Positions 1 through 12,790 of a stretch of 64,000 nt of DNA are shown one piece after another; positions within the stretch are counted from its first letter, which is position 1, and each line of letters starts with the position of its first letter. The notes below the pieces were generated by a model, which was given only the letters and a program-made list of their open reading frames with translations, ran no database searches and was not told where the DNA came from. Origin of the DNA: Heterodera schachtii (lineage: Eukaryota > Nematoda > Chromadorea > Rhabditida > Heteroderidae); the NCBI GenBank assembly GCA_023374025.1, contig SIJG01000020.1:1339478-1403477 (forward strand). Reading direction: 5' to 3'. The position numbers and the translations under genes were made by a program.

Positions 1-1270
1 GTGATGTAGTTGGTAAGTCTCGTTTCGTTTCCAATGATTTCATTAGTTGTGGTAAATTTTCAAATTATTTATCTATATGCTTTTTGGTTCGATGTTAATT
101 TGTAAATCAAAAAATAGACTCTCTATTAAAAGAAAAATTGTTTGACAAAGGCTCATAATTTTGATATTATCCATTAAAGTATTAGAATTTTGTTGTTGCA
201 ATTTTGAAAAAAATATGTTACTATTAATCGAAGATACAAACAAATAATTTATTGGATGGTAGATGAATTAAGGCAAAAAGATTTATTTCTTTTCGAGCAT
301 TGCCGCGCCAAGAAAAAACAGCATTGTACGAAAATTTCAACATTCTTTAAATTTCTTTATTTAGTTTGATCTAACACTAATTGTCGTAATATTGCTTAAT
401 GATGGTTATAAATTTAATTTATAAAAAGATTATCCAGCCCATTTATATCTTAATTATTTAATTAATTAATTTTCTCTATATTTATTCCTTCAATTTATTA
501 TTCGTAAGATTGTTTTAATGGATAATAGAATTTTTATGAGCAGTATCAATGATTGAATAAGCATGATTATTTCTAATTAAAGTTACAAAGTCTGCATGAA
601 AATTTCTCGAAGAAAATAATTAACAACAATAAATATCTGTAAAGATTATGGGTTGTTTTTATATCTTAATTTTAATTTTTATAAAAATTTTATGGATCAA
701 CATTATAACATAAATTATTTCGAAAATTTTTTAATTAATAAATCATCTGAATAAAAAGCAAGTATGTATAACCATTACTTCAAAATTGGAATATGTTTTA
801 ATAATTTAATTAATTAATTTTTAAAATTTTTCAAATGTGTTTATTTAAGTTTTAATTTAATAAATGTTTATATGATATCATTTCTCCATGTGGTCCACTG
901 TACAAATGCAGCCGAAATCTATTTTTCAATCGAAATTTGAATCATAATTACAACAAAATGGCAATATTTGTTAAATTTTCAAAAATTATAATTATTCGGG
1001 TCTTAAATACTTTTAAAAAGTCCAACATTAAAATATTTGTTTAATTAATCATTTAGCATGGTTTTTTTAATTAAATTTCCTGTTATAAAAATTATTTTGT
1101 TTAATCTGATTTTATAAGTTATTGTATATTTAATTGAAGAATAAATAATTAAATATTAATTATATCAAACTGAAAAATATTTTCAATTACTAAAGATCAA
1201 GAGCATAAAAAATAAAAAAGAATTTTTTTAATATGAAAAATAAGAAACAAAAAATTATTTTTTTACCTAA
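1..1270. other. AT-rich stretch without a recognised gene
   Basis: Mostly A/T with frequent TTAATTAA-like runs. Two small GC-richer islands stand out. At 256-369 (+) an ATG-to-TGA frame of 37 codons begins MVDELRQKDLFLFEHC, but all three plus frames and one minus frame are also open there, so the island cannot be assigned a frame. At 880-930 a second island is open on both strands. I see no domain, promoter or RNA gene. Confidence 0.5.
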
Positions 1271-1282
1271 AACATTTTTTAG

Positions 1283-1342
1283 CCTCCGCTCGTAACAGTC
1301 GCAGCCGGACACCTTTGCCAACAGAAATTATGTGGCAATTTT
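1283..1342 (+). CDS. Candidate 60-nt micro-exon, function unknown
   Basis: A 60-base GC-richer island lies exactly between an acceptor (CATTTTTTAG) and a possible donor (GTACGG). Read in phase 0 it encodes PPLVTVAAGHLCQQKLCGNF with no stop. The composition is clearly richer than the surrounding DNA, which is near-pure A/T. No family is recognised and no neighbouring exon could be joined to it with certainty. It could equally be a chance island; transcript evidence would be needed to call it a gene. Confidence 0.25.
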
Positions 1343-1805
1343 GTACGGGTTATATCAATTTTTAATTTATAAAATAACGAAAATTTTCATAATTAAAGCA
1401 ATTCTATTTAAGTTTTAACACCTTTAAAAACTTTTAGCCAATTGAAAATAAAAATATTTTCCTTTTTAAAAAATATAAATGATTAATATTGACAATTCAT
1501 TTAAAAAATGTCTCTGAAGATTTTATTAAATAAAGTGTATGCCAAGCGCTGCAAAAATAAATAAATTATTAATTTAGTGCTTCTTAATAGAAAATTGTAT
1601 GTTTGACAAGGTAATTCCGATTATATTTTTATTGCGATACATTCACAAATTATTAAACAAGAAAAAAGAAATTATCTTAATAAAAAAGGTTTAGAAAATA
1701 AAAATGAATTTATGATTTAGAAAAATTCTAGTAAAATATTTATTTTAATGAAGAACAATCGGAATTTGCTTCAGCGCCAACTCTGTGGAAGTTTGCGATA
1801 TGGAG

Positions 1806-2054
1806 GCAAAATTAATATGATTATTTATTTGTGAATAATTTATCATCGAATTGTTAAGAAAATACAAATAAGTTGAAGTTATAAGAAGTGTGTATTAAAT
1901 AATATTAAACTATTATGCATCCTCGTTTATATTCTTAACACTACAAAATACTTTAATTAAGACGCATTAATTGTCAAAAGAGTAGAGAGCCCAAGATGAG
2001 TTCTTTAACTCTAAATAGTTGCAGTATTAATTCGTGCAATTATAATTAAATTGA
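1806..2054. repeat. Duplicated cassette, contiguous copy (halves A and B)
   Basis: About 250 bp made of half A (1806-1909, starting GCAAAATTAATATGATTA) and half B (1920-2054, starting TCCTCGTTTATATTC). Both halves recur downstream in the same orientation but separated: half A at 2506-2617 and half B at 3512-3647. Half B contains the distinctive phrase GAGTAGAGAGCCCAAGATGA in both copies. Identity is high but not perfect, so the duplication is not brand new. Confidence 0.75.
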
Positions 2055-2422
2055 ATTTCGACAGCAAAGGACATTTCTTCGTGGTGTAAAATCGAAAATT
2101 TTTCGAAAAAGAAACAAAACTAAGCCAAACCAATATTGAGATAAATAATTATTAAAATCAAAAATTATTACAATGAAAATAAACAAAAAAATTTTTAAGA
2201 TGAATTTTTGAAAAAATTTTTCATTCTTCTTGGGATTGTATTTTTGAAAATTTTAAGATCGGTTCTCTAGAGTGTATTTTCTAAAAAAATTTCCAGGTAA
2301 AAAACGTGTCTCTAGTAATTCTGTTTTAGCAAATATATTAGTATATTAATTTAAAAGAAAATGTAGTAAAATTGACAAGCAATATAATTTATTTTAATAA
2401 GCATTATTTTTTTTTATGTTTA

Positions 2423-2497
2423 CTGTCGAAAAATCCATTATTTTTTGTTTTGCTGTCGAAAAGTCCTTCTGTTGAAAAGTCCACTGTCGAAAAGTCC
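2423..2497. repeat. Four copies of a CTGTCGAAAAGTCC phrase
   Basis: CTGTCGAAAAATCC (2423), CTGTCGAAAAGTCC (2453), CTGTTGAAAAGTCC (2469) and CTGTCGAAAAGTCC (2484) occur in one orientation with irregular spacing. The last copy runs into CCGGGAGCCGG and then directly into half A of the duplicated cassette. Function unknown; it resembles the internal or terminal repeats of a non-autonomous mobile element. Confidence 0.65.
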
Positions 2498-2505
2498 GGG
2501 AGCCG

Positions 2506-3647
2506 GCAAAATTAACATGATTAATATTATTTATTTATGAATAATTTATCATTGAAAAATTAAGAAAATACAAATAAGTTGAAGGTTATAAGAAATGTGT
2601 ATTAAATAATATTAAATTAATAATGAAAAATATATAATACTATTTTTAAAATGAATATTTTTAAGAAATGTAGATTATTTGTTTTAAGTTTATAACAAAA
2701 AAGCAATCTTGATCAATTTTAATAAATAATAATTAATCGAAAGCAAAATTGTTTTATTATAAATTAAAAAATTCAAAAAAAAAAGTTTTACGGATTTTAT
2801 TAAATTATAATTGCTCATTACCGTTACAAACAATTTGCTCCTCATTTCGTGAAGTCAATTGTTATGAAAAATGAAAATTTTAAATACATGCTCAAAACTA
2901 ATATTTATTTATATTTTTTAAGAGAATTAAAAAATATATATAAATAATCTTTTTAAAAATTGCAAATACAAGCAAAGATAATTTTAAAAAATCAACAATA
3001 TCAGCAAGCTAAAACAATGCATATTAATTAAATGATTAAATAAAAATTTATTATTTTATTTTAATTTATGTAGTAATGCTGTAATATAAAATTCATAACT
3101 TTTATATAAATTACAAAGTTAACTTTTAACGATAATTAGACTTAAAAAAATAAATTTGTTCAAAAATGTATTTATATATATTTAGTGGCATTAAAGATGG
3201 TCATTTTGAAGGTCTGGAAAAATGAATTCAAAAAATTTATTTGAATACAACCTAATTAAAATATAGCAGTATCAACCTTTTAGTTTTTAAGCTTTAATTC
3301 GTTCAATTTGTTTAAATTGAAGCTATTGTAAATTTTTAAAAATATTTTGAAAGTTATTTCATTTTGTAAAATATGGATCAGTTCAAGACAAGGCAGACAA
3401 ATACAAACAAATTGAGAATTTTTTTGTCATTTTGAGTTTCCATAGAAATCGTCTGCATTTGTTATATTTAACGATGTTCACTTTTATTGGAAAATAATTC
3501 CTATTATGAAGTCCTCGTTTATATTCTTAACACTACAAAATACTTTAATTAAAACGCATTAATTGTCAAATGAGTAGAGAGCCCAAGATGAGTACTTTCA
3601 CTCTGGATAGCTTCAGTATTAATTCGTACAATTATAATTAAATTGAA
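2506..3647. repeat. Split second copy of the duplicated cassette
   Basis: Half A (2506-2617) and half B (3512-3647) match the contiguous copy at 1806-2054, but here they are separated by about 890 bp. The junction sequence TATTATG before half B is present in both copies, so either DNA was inserted into this copy or removed from the other. I did not find inverted termini on the intervening segment. Confidence 0.65.
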
Positions 3648-4301
3648 GCGCTTGTGATAATATTTTATTAAAAACGTTTTATATTTTTATTTCAACATGA
3701 AAAATCACCTTTTGATCTATAATCAATAGGGCGAGGATTTTTAGTGGCATAAACCCCAAAATAATTAACTAAATAATGACAAAAGCATTCCTCTCTCACA
3801 ACGAGCAAGAAATTAAATTTTATTTAAATGATTTAAAAAATTTAAATCAATAAAATTTTGGCAAATGCAAGAAAAATAAATTTTTTTTTCTGTATTATTA
3901 TTGTCATTACCGAATTTATGAAAAATTAAATAATGAAAAATTACCTTTTTAAATTAATATACAAAATTCACAGAAATACTTCACAAATTGATGTTAAAAA
4001 AATAATATATTAGATAATAGAAAATCCATTTGAACTATAATGGAAGAACGCCAACACAAGTAAACAGTACATGTCGCAAGTTTAGTAAAAAATAAAAATA
4101 AAATAAAATTTAACAATTTTATATAATTTTTCTATATTAAAATTAAAAGAAATAATACAAATAATTTTTAATACAACTTGATCAGATCACTTCTTTATGG
4201 TGATCGAGACACCTAAAAATACATTGAAAATCGGGGAAATTTTCGAAAAAATTCCTAGGGGGTTAGGAAAATTTCCTGTAAATTTTGAATAGGCTCATTG
4301 G
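3648..4301. other. AT-rich stretch, nothing recognised
   Basis: Low-complexity A/T sequence. No open frame of note, no repeat and no RNA gene was recognised. Confidence 0.5.
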
Positions 4302-4549
4302 AAAGAGCACAAAATTCTCTACCGAATTTCCTTTTGAATGGTATGGCTACGGCTTGGACAAAAAAAAAGATATACTTGGGATGAAAATTGGACAACCAAA
4401 AATGCTCAATTTTGATCATTTTCCCTTGAAATACGGTAGAAAATAGTGATTTTTTATCGTCATCAAATTCAACCCAAGTATAACTTTCTATCTACAAGTC
4501 GTATGCCTACCATTCAAAAGGCAATTCGGTAGAGAATTTTGTGCTCTTT
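4302..4549. mobile_element. Foldback / MITE-like inverted repeat
   Basis: The left arm from 4302 (AAAGAGCACAAAATTCTCTA) is the reverse complement of the right arm ending at 4549 (TAGAGAATTTTGTGCTCTTT). The arms stay similar for roughly 90 bases, including CCTTTTGAATGGTA and TATACTTGGG, and leave a short central loop. Similarity may extend a few bases outward (GGCT...CAT on both sides). No clear target duplication was found, so the superfamily is unassigned. The 91-codon minus-strand open frame covering the right arm is judged spurious. Confidence 0.7.
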
Positions 4550-4634
4550 ATGGCAGCCCAAGACTTTTTTCCATAATTGTATTTAACCCAAAGAGATACC
4601 GTACTGATGAGGCCCGGCCTCTTTCGGTTAAATT

Positions 4635-4713
4635 TGCACGTTTCGCGAAGTGCCCATTTTTGCACTGTCGCGAAACGCCCCATTTTTGCACCATTTTTGC
4701 ACTGTTGCGAAGT
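4635..4713. repeat. Short repeats of CCATTTTTGCAC / CGCGAAGTG
   Basis: Three copies of a CATTTTTGCAC unit alternate with CGCGAAGTG, CGCGAAACG and TGCGAAGTG. The block lies just beyond the foldback element at 4302-4549 and is much richer in G+C than its surroundings. It could be a decayed mobile-element end. No coding role is evident. Confidence 0.5.
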
Positions 4714-4782
4714 GTTAATTTTCAACGTTAATAATTTTGATATTTTCTGATATAAATTCATGTAGTTTATTATTATATTCAT

Positions 4783-7700
4783 ATTCTTGTAATACCAAAT
4801 TGTTTCTTATTGTAAAGGAATAATTTGATGCTATCAAAAAATTTATAAATTTTTCACAATTTTATATAAAGTAATAAATTCTCCGTATAGGATTTGTAAA
4901 GCTAATTTACGAACTGACATTATAAAAAAATAATATTTTACATTTTATTTATTTGCTAATAAATTATTACTTTATACAATATTATTCAAAAGTACTTCAA
5001 TTTATTCATGTAGATAATGTTGAGTGATATTATATGGAAGATACTAATTAACCTTAATAAAAAGACGAAAGAAACATTAAATGAAAGATTATAAATGAAA
5101 TATATTTATTTGTTGTTAATAGATTTTACTATGCATTAAAAATACTTAATAAGATGAAAATTTATTTAATATATGTCCAGATAAATTTTCATTATTTTCG
5201 AATTTATACATAATATCAAATAACTGTTTAAATATTTGCAAAAATGCTTTTATGCATGAAATTAAATATGAAAACGCTTCAAATAATGGGTTGCATTGTT
5301 AAATTTGAAAAAACTTGAATCTCGATATTATGAGCTCAATGCAAGTTAAAGAAAATATCTCATGGCATTAAAACTTTTCCTGTGAGATTAGCTAATTTTC
5401 TACTATTTAAAATGAAATTTTCTTTAAAAACTAAAAATTAAACCAATAACAGAAAAATAATATATAAAAACGTATTATAGAACAACGAAAATTAAAAATT
5501 TTTTAATTTAATAAATTTGTCAATAAATAAATAAATAAATATCTCTTTATTTTTAGTTTTTTGCGATTATTTCTTAAAGCTCTCAAGAATTAAACTTTAA
5601 TTACTTTTTTTTAAATACAACATAATTAATGATTATTTATAGTCACAAAAATTCTATTAATTAGTATTGTAGATGTACAAAGTTGGTGCGGTTTTATTTT
5701 TGGTTTTATTCAAAACATACTATATAAAATAATCATTGTATTTAAATAATTCATTTGAGAATAACAATCATTCTTGCCTTTAAATATATTTATTAATTTT
5801 GGAATCTATTGTTAGTTTAACTTTAATTAATAGTTTAATGTTCAAATGATCTTTTGTTTTTTTATTTGTTAAATTTTTTATATTGCAAAATTTTGTAATG
5901 TACGATTTTTATTTAATTTTTTAGTGTTTAATGAATGTATCAATAAAATTACCATTATTATTTATGATATGGTATTACCAAAATACCCACATACATTTAT
6001 CACTACGATTAAACGAAAAATTCATTATCCTTTATTAATTAGATTTTTAAGCTATGTTTTTAGGTGGTGCTAGGACGAAGTTACAAAAGTATAAATGATT
6101 AAAATATTTAAATTTAATTTGCTAAATAATACATCATAAGTTAGCTTAAACCTAGTCAAATTAATTAAATTTAGAATGGAAAGTAGCTCTATATATCCTC
6201 TACTATATATAACTTTTTTTTTAACCACGGTTAAATAAATTTTAATTCTGGGACTGAAATAAAAATAAACAAATGAAAAGCAAGACACCAACGGATGTAA
6301 AAATTAAGTTTAATGACAAAATGGGAAAAAAGAAATCATTAAAAAAGGAATAATATATTTTTAAATATTCTTATATTTGTTAAATATATAGAATTATATA
6401 AAACTAATGTTAATTACCAACAAAAAACAAATTACATATTTGCACCAATGGATTAAGCATTCTTTAGAATATTACCACAACAGCAGCCTTTTGAGACATA
6501 AGTGCTCGCTCGAAGTCTACTGATATCCCAAAGGTTTAATCATTATAACAAAATTATAAAATAATAAAATATTAAAAAGGTAAAAATACAGTTATTAAAT
6601 ATTATTTAATAATTAATTTCATACAAATATGAGTTTTTTTAAAAAGCGCTTAATATAATATTTCAAAAAATTATAAAAAATTTATTAATGATAAATGCTT
6701 TTATCAATACAAATGAAAAAACATAATTAAAGGCTTGCATGAGTAGCAACGAAGTCTTTTGGACCAAGCGCTCACGTCATTTATTTTTTAAATACAAAAA
6801 TAAAAAGAATTAAAAAGAAAAATTTTACAATAATTAAAGGTATACGTGGATTTATATTCAATATTAAACTCATTAAGTATAATTATAAAATGAAAAAACA
6901 AAAAACCGAAAAGCGTATTATTTTAATAATTCAAAAGATACAATTCTAAAAGCATTAGTTTTATATAAAATTATATTATAAATAAATAATAAAAATGTAT
7001 TCTTGTAAATATATAATTTTGGAAAAGAAAAAGGCATTATAAAGATAGAAAAACCTTATTAACATTAAACAATTACTTCAAAGCGAAATCGAAAGATTAT
7101 GAAAATATGAATTGGACAAAAACTTTGTAAATGTTTCTCGTATTAAATATTAAAATTTAATTTATATAATGCATTTGAATATAATTTTGAACAAAAGTTC
7201 TTAATAAATTAAATTAAAATGAGAATTGACGCAATTCATTGACATAAAAACAATCATGAACACGGTTGGATCTGGGAGTTTGCTTTCATCACTTATAAAA
7301 ATAACATAATAAAAAAAATGTAATAAAATTTTTTTGAGAAAATTTCTCTTTATTAAAATTTAATAATATAATTCAAAATTTTTTGACTGGTTATTAATTG
7401 TTCAACTAAATGTATACATTATTCAAAAAAAAATTAATTATTTCAAATTTACTATTCCATTCATCTTCCATAAGATATACAATGATTAAATTATATGATT
7501 TGACTTATTTTGTTTAACTATTTTTTAAAGAGTAGAATCGATATAAATTTTCAAACAATGATTTTTTCTTGAATAATGTGTACATTTAATTGTACAATTT
7601 ATAATTAGTCATAAAATTATGGAAAAATTAAATTTTATTAACACTTTTAATAAAGTTTTTTATACTTATTTTCATTTTTACATATTTTGAGAATTTTGGA

Positions 7701-10700
7701 AAATTTCTAGTAAAAAATAATTTGAAAATGTACCCCTGAAAAATACCAAAAGGTAATTTAAAATACTACAAAATGATTCTAAGCCTCTTTATGTAATTTT
7801 ATGTTAATTTTAAAAGAATTAAATCAGAAACTTAATAATTAACAAAATTTTAATAATGTGTTTATATTGAATATCGAAATGTTAACTAAGTTAAAAAATG
7901 ATAAATATATGATTAATTTTAATATATAACAGAAAAAAATCAAAAATATAAAAATTAAAAAATATTCCGTATTAAAAAATTTAAACAAAAATTTAACGAA
8001 AACTTTATTTAATTGGTTCATCTATTGACTAAATATAAATAAATTAAACATTTTAATTTGATGGTATATTAGTCGTACGTAGTATTTAACAGTATCATAA
8101 AATATTGAACCAATACTTAATAATAAACTAATCAATTATAGTACGATAAATAAACTTAATTATTAATCGAAAGTAATTATTTTTAATATTTTTAATTTCT
8201 TTGGTTTAAAACAAGGCAACTCAGCATTGTTGCGAGTCAATTATTTGCTCTTCAATTATTCATATTAGCTTGTTTAATATTTAATTTATCTATTAAAAAA
8301 TGTTATCTCTTAAGAATGGATTTTAATTTTATATTTTTTTCATTCTTAATTTATTATTTTAAAAAAAACAATTTATCATAGTTGATTATCATGAACATCT
8401 CATGTTTTTTCGGTTTGGTGATGAAAACAAAATTTTTTTTGATATAATTATAAGTCTTTGATTCTTCTGACACAACGCCAACAGATTTTTTCTTATAAAA
8501 AATGTAAATTATGAATTATTTTCAAATAGATTTTTTGCATTTTACCCTTGTACATTTCTGTATGAAATCCAAAATCGCAGCATCGGCAACTGTAAGTGGC
8601 TTGAATCTATAGTCATTATATCCTTTCACAATTAATTTTAATTTTTTTTTCCGTAATTTTGTTAATATTTTTCGGTTATAATTTAATAAATCTTTTTGAT
8701 TTTGCGAAAAATTTTTTATATGTAAAATAAAATTATCTTTTTTTATTGCTGACTTTTTATTCCATTTTCTTTTTGTTCTTTTTAAGAATTTATTTTATTG
8801 GTTAAATAAGGTATGTATTTTAAAAACTTTTGTTGTTTTATTGTTTCTGTCTTTAGAAAAATTTTTTTTTAAATAATATTTTTTAGTTTTTGTTAATTCA
8901 CAAAAAATCAATAAATAATAATATATAATATTGACTTAATGTCGTTAAAATTTGTTATTTATTGCATAATGTTTTTTATAATTTATAATTGTTTTTTTTA
9001 TTATTGTTAGCTTTAAATGTTAATTAAACACATTAAACCATTTCTGTTTTATTTTTGCGGTGTATTTACTTGTTATTCTTATTTTTTTTATATTTAATTA
9101 GAGATTATCTGTTCATTCACACATTTTTTTTATTAATTAAGGTCTTTATATTTTTATCTTGTTGGGTAAGGGTTTGCGGTTTCTTGTGAAATCAAGTGTG
9201 CAAATTAATTAATTAATTTTATTAACAATTATTAATATTGTAAAATATGTTTGCATACTTTAATTAAATTAAAAAATTGTTAATTTATGTTTCATATCAT
9301 GATTATATTAATATAATCTTTTTTTATCTATTCAATTGTGCCTTTTTCTTTAATTATGTTCATCTGATTTCTAGATTAAATTAAATTTTATTATGAATTG
9401 TAAAGTATAGGAAAAATTTGTTTTATTATAATTTTAAATAATTTATGTAATTTAAGAAAATTAAATGTTTGACAGTCTTCATATCATTATTGCATCAATA
9501 TTTTCTTTTTGTTTAAAAATTATTTTAAGTTGTTTTTTTATAAGTTAAATCTTTTTTTGTTTTATTATATCGTTGGTTTTAATTCTTAAGATAATATTTA
9601 AATTTTTATTTTTATATTTGGTAAAATTAAAATGTCTCTTTAATGAAATATACAATTGTTATGTTAAATATTAATCAATGAATTAAATTCGCTAAATTCT
9701 TAACATTTAATTGATTTGCTTTAATAAAAATATGTCCTGTTTTATTTCAAGAATAAAAACAACACAAGAATGAGCAATATGACAAAGGAATCATTTAATT
9801 TAAAAATTTCTTTATCTTACAAATCCATCAAATTCAAAGGCTAATAAACAATGGATCCAAAAATTTTAAGCAAAATAAAATAACTTTAAATTAAAAAGAT
9901 AAATTAATTTATTTATTAAAATAATGCCAAATATTTTATTAGTTTTTTAGATAAAATAGAATTAAATTTTATAAAACAAAATTTTTTAAATAAATTGTAT
10001 AACATTAGACGAATCAACTTAAGGCAAAAGTTTTTTAGTAAAAAGTTCATATAATCAAATAATAATAAAAATAATAAAGTGGAAATCAATAAAAATCTAT
10101 AGATTCAGTTTTAATTAAAAATGATATAAAAATATTCGGTACAAATAAAAACCTAGATACATTCCTATATAAAAAGATAAAAAAAGATTATTAAAACTCC
10201 GTTTCAAAAATATCGATAAATTAATTTTCTTTAATCAGAAATTTTAGGGAAAAGTTGGAAAAAGCTAATTTGTAAGATAAAACTTTTAAATTTAAAAATT
10301 ATAAAAACAAACAATAAACTACCTATATACAATTATACCCGATGAATTGTAAAATTAGGACACATTGCTAATTTTAAAATCATAATTTTCAAAATATTTT
10401 TTAATTACTGAAAAATATTTAAAAATAAAATGAAACATTTATTGATCTATTAGAAGAACTGATGGATTTTTCCATAGTAAAAAATTTTTTCTTTTTTTTC
10501 CAAGCTTTATGTATCATAGTCACATAACGCTTTTCTATCTAAGAGTGCTTTAAACAAAATAATTTAACAAAGAAAAATTTTTTTATTTTATTTGTTTTGT
10601 AAAAGATACACATATACAAAAATAATATAGTAAAATTGAAGCACATGGAATATCTATCCAATAGTAAAAAATATAAAAATATAATTTATGAAATTTGGCA

Positions 10701-12511
10701 TCTAAAGCAAATAATTTCTAATTTGATAAATAGACTTTTTGCAGATCTCTTATATGGTGAAAATTCAATAAACTAATATTTTATCAAATAATTTATATTT
10801 ATACTTTTCCTTAACAGTTAATATACATCAGTACATGAAAAACTAAACTATTTTAGAAAATTAAATTAAAAATGAAACTATTATGCTACTCATAACATAC
10901 GCAATCTAAGAATTTTTTGTTGTATTAGAACCTTATAATTTAACTTCTTTAAGAATAAAAAATTTATAAAACATTCTGTTATTAGTTAATGATCCATTAA
11001 TAATTACCAATATTTGATAATATAATTATTTTACAAAAAAAAATAACAAATAATAGAATATTGTTGGATTATGTGCCTAATTTTTTCATAAGTTTATTTA
11101 ATAAAAATTTAAAATATTTAATATCAAATATCACTTTTCATTATATAAAATAATAGTTATTATTTGCATAATAAGGTTGAAAAACAAATAAATATGAAAA
11201 AATTAATAGTTGATAATGTATTAAAAATTTACCATTTTATTAAATATAATTTAAGTTGAAATAAAATTGCATGATCAATTTCTGCGGTTTTTATCTATTT
11301 TCGTACCATAAACTTATTGTTTCACAAATAAATTTAAATCAATTAAACAACAATGTAAAATTTCATTCATTACCAAAAATATCATATGGAAAAGTTAATT
11401 TTGATATTAATATCTTTAAAACATAATTAACAATTTAAAAAATATATAGCTAAAATACTTAAACTGAACGAGAATAAAAAAAAGTGTGCGACTTCATAAA
11501 TAGTTAATGCAAAACAGAATGAAATGAATCATATGAACTATCAAAATATATTAGTATTGTAAAAATAGGCCTAATCCATTTACACTGACTGCTTTAAGTT
11601 GTAATGCACAGTTGTGGAGCTGTTATGTGTATGGTTGAGAAAGCAAGAAAGATACAATTAAATCTAATAAAATTGTTTTAAGTTATGTAAATAAAATCAT
11701 TAAAAATCATTAATTTTCATAAAAGAACTAAATAAGATTGACAAAAAGAGAATAAAGTAATTTTAATTGCCAATGGAATACAAAGAAAAAACATCTTGAA
11801 CATATAATCCGGGACTTAATATGATAAAATTAATGTTTTTATCATAAATAAAATTTTTCACAAAAATATTCTGTTAATGCATAATAACTGTTCTGAGATA
11901 AGCACGAAAAACCATCCGTGAGTATTTAATAAAAAGGCTTAAATAAAATTGAGTATTTTGTTTTCATTATCGCAATCTATATTGCTACCTAATAAAATAT
12001 ATAACAAAAGCCGAACATCGCCGTCATTGAGAGTATGCCTGCAACCTAGCAAGACAACCTGCTTATAAACTAATTTACTTATTTCGAAAACATTTAAATA
12101 AACTAATAATTAAATGCTGGATTTATTGAATGTAGAAAAAAAGATAAATATTCATTAATAAAATTAACATCGTTACATGTTTTAATTAAAAAATAATATA
12201 ATTGAATAATTTATTTTATATTAAAATCATTTAAAAGTGTTGTAAACAGAATTAAATTTCATATAAATTATAACTGAATAAGAACATTGAATTTAATGGC
12301 ATTTTTATTTAAAATAAATATCTTTTTGTAACAAAAATAACAACTAAATTAATGTGTACAAAAAATAAACTTATTAAAATTAAATTTTTACTTTATTTAG
12401 AAAGTTTTTTTGTTTCATTTAATAATTTACATAATTTTTTACCGTTGAATACATGCATTAGCTCTTTTGCTGTTTATGCCCGTTCTACTTTTATTATGTA
12501 TAATTTTTCAG

Positions 12512-12514
<3 letters not shown>
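4783..12514. other. Long AT desert, no confident gene
   Basis: Nearly 8 kb of A/T with rare GC-richer islands of 20-60 bases, for example 6485-6530, 6735-6785, 7255-7290, 8540-8600, 11575-11650 and 12005-12070. Some have splice-like borders: 8590 reads CGGCAACT followed by GTAAGTGG. None encodes a recognisable domain. From about 8.4 to 9.7 kb the plus strand is T-rich and from 9.7 kb onward it is A-rich. No RNA gene or promoter was identified. Confidence 0.45.
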
Positions 12515-12549
<35 letters not shown>

Positions 12550-12558
12550 TATATATAT
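12515..12558. repeat. TA dinucleotide microsatellite
   Basis: An almost uninterrupted run of alternating T and A, broken once near 12541, followed by a T tract. It is prone to slippage, so its true length may differ from that shown. Confidence 0.95.
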
Positions 12559-12682
12559 TTTTTTTTAATACTATAAACAATATAAATAATAAAACTTTTA
12601 ACAGAGATGAATTAGTTTAAATAAAATAAATATTTAAAAATATTAATTCTTTTAGTGCTTTAAGTTAACAAATTACAATTTA

Positions 12683-12790
12683 ATGTGCACTCATCCAGAA
12701 GATGTTGCGATTTTAGGATTTATGAATATTTATTTAAAGCTCACTTTTGTCACACAGAAATGTGTACAGCATCAATTATTGTTTGTGTAA
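12683..12790 (+). CDS. Short hypothetical ORF, 35 residues
   Basis: ATG to TAA frame beginning MCTHPEDVAILGFMNIYLKL and ending QHQLLFV. It lies in a GC-richer island within AT desert. It has no recognised motif, no evident splice partners and is short enough to arise by chance. Listed because the residue composition is more protein-like than that of the surrounding frames. Confidence 0.15.
   Translation: MCTHPEDVAILGFMNIYLKLTFVTQKCVQHQLLFV

Noticed and set aside
4507..4782. 91-codon minus-strand frame
   Set aside because: It covers one arm of the foldback element and the adjacent short repeats; no protein features.
6070..8021. Minus-strand frames of 60-73 codons dominated by F, I, L, N, K and Y
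   Set aside because: Residue usage is what A/T-rich non-coding DNA gives; similar frames occur throughout the window on both strands.
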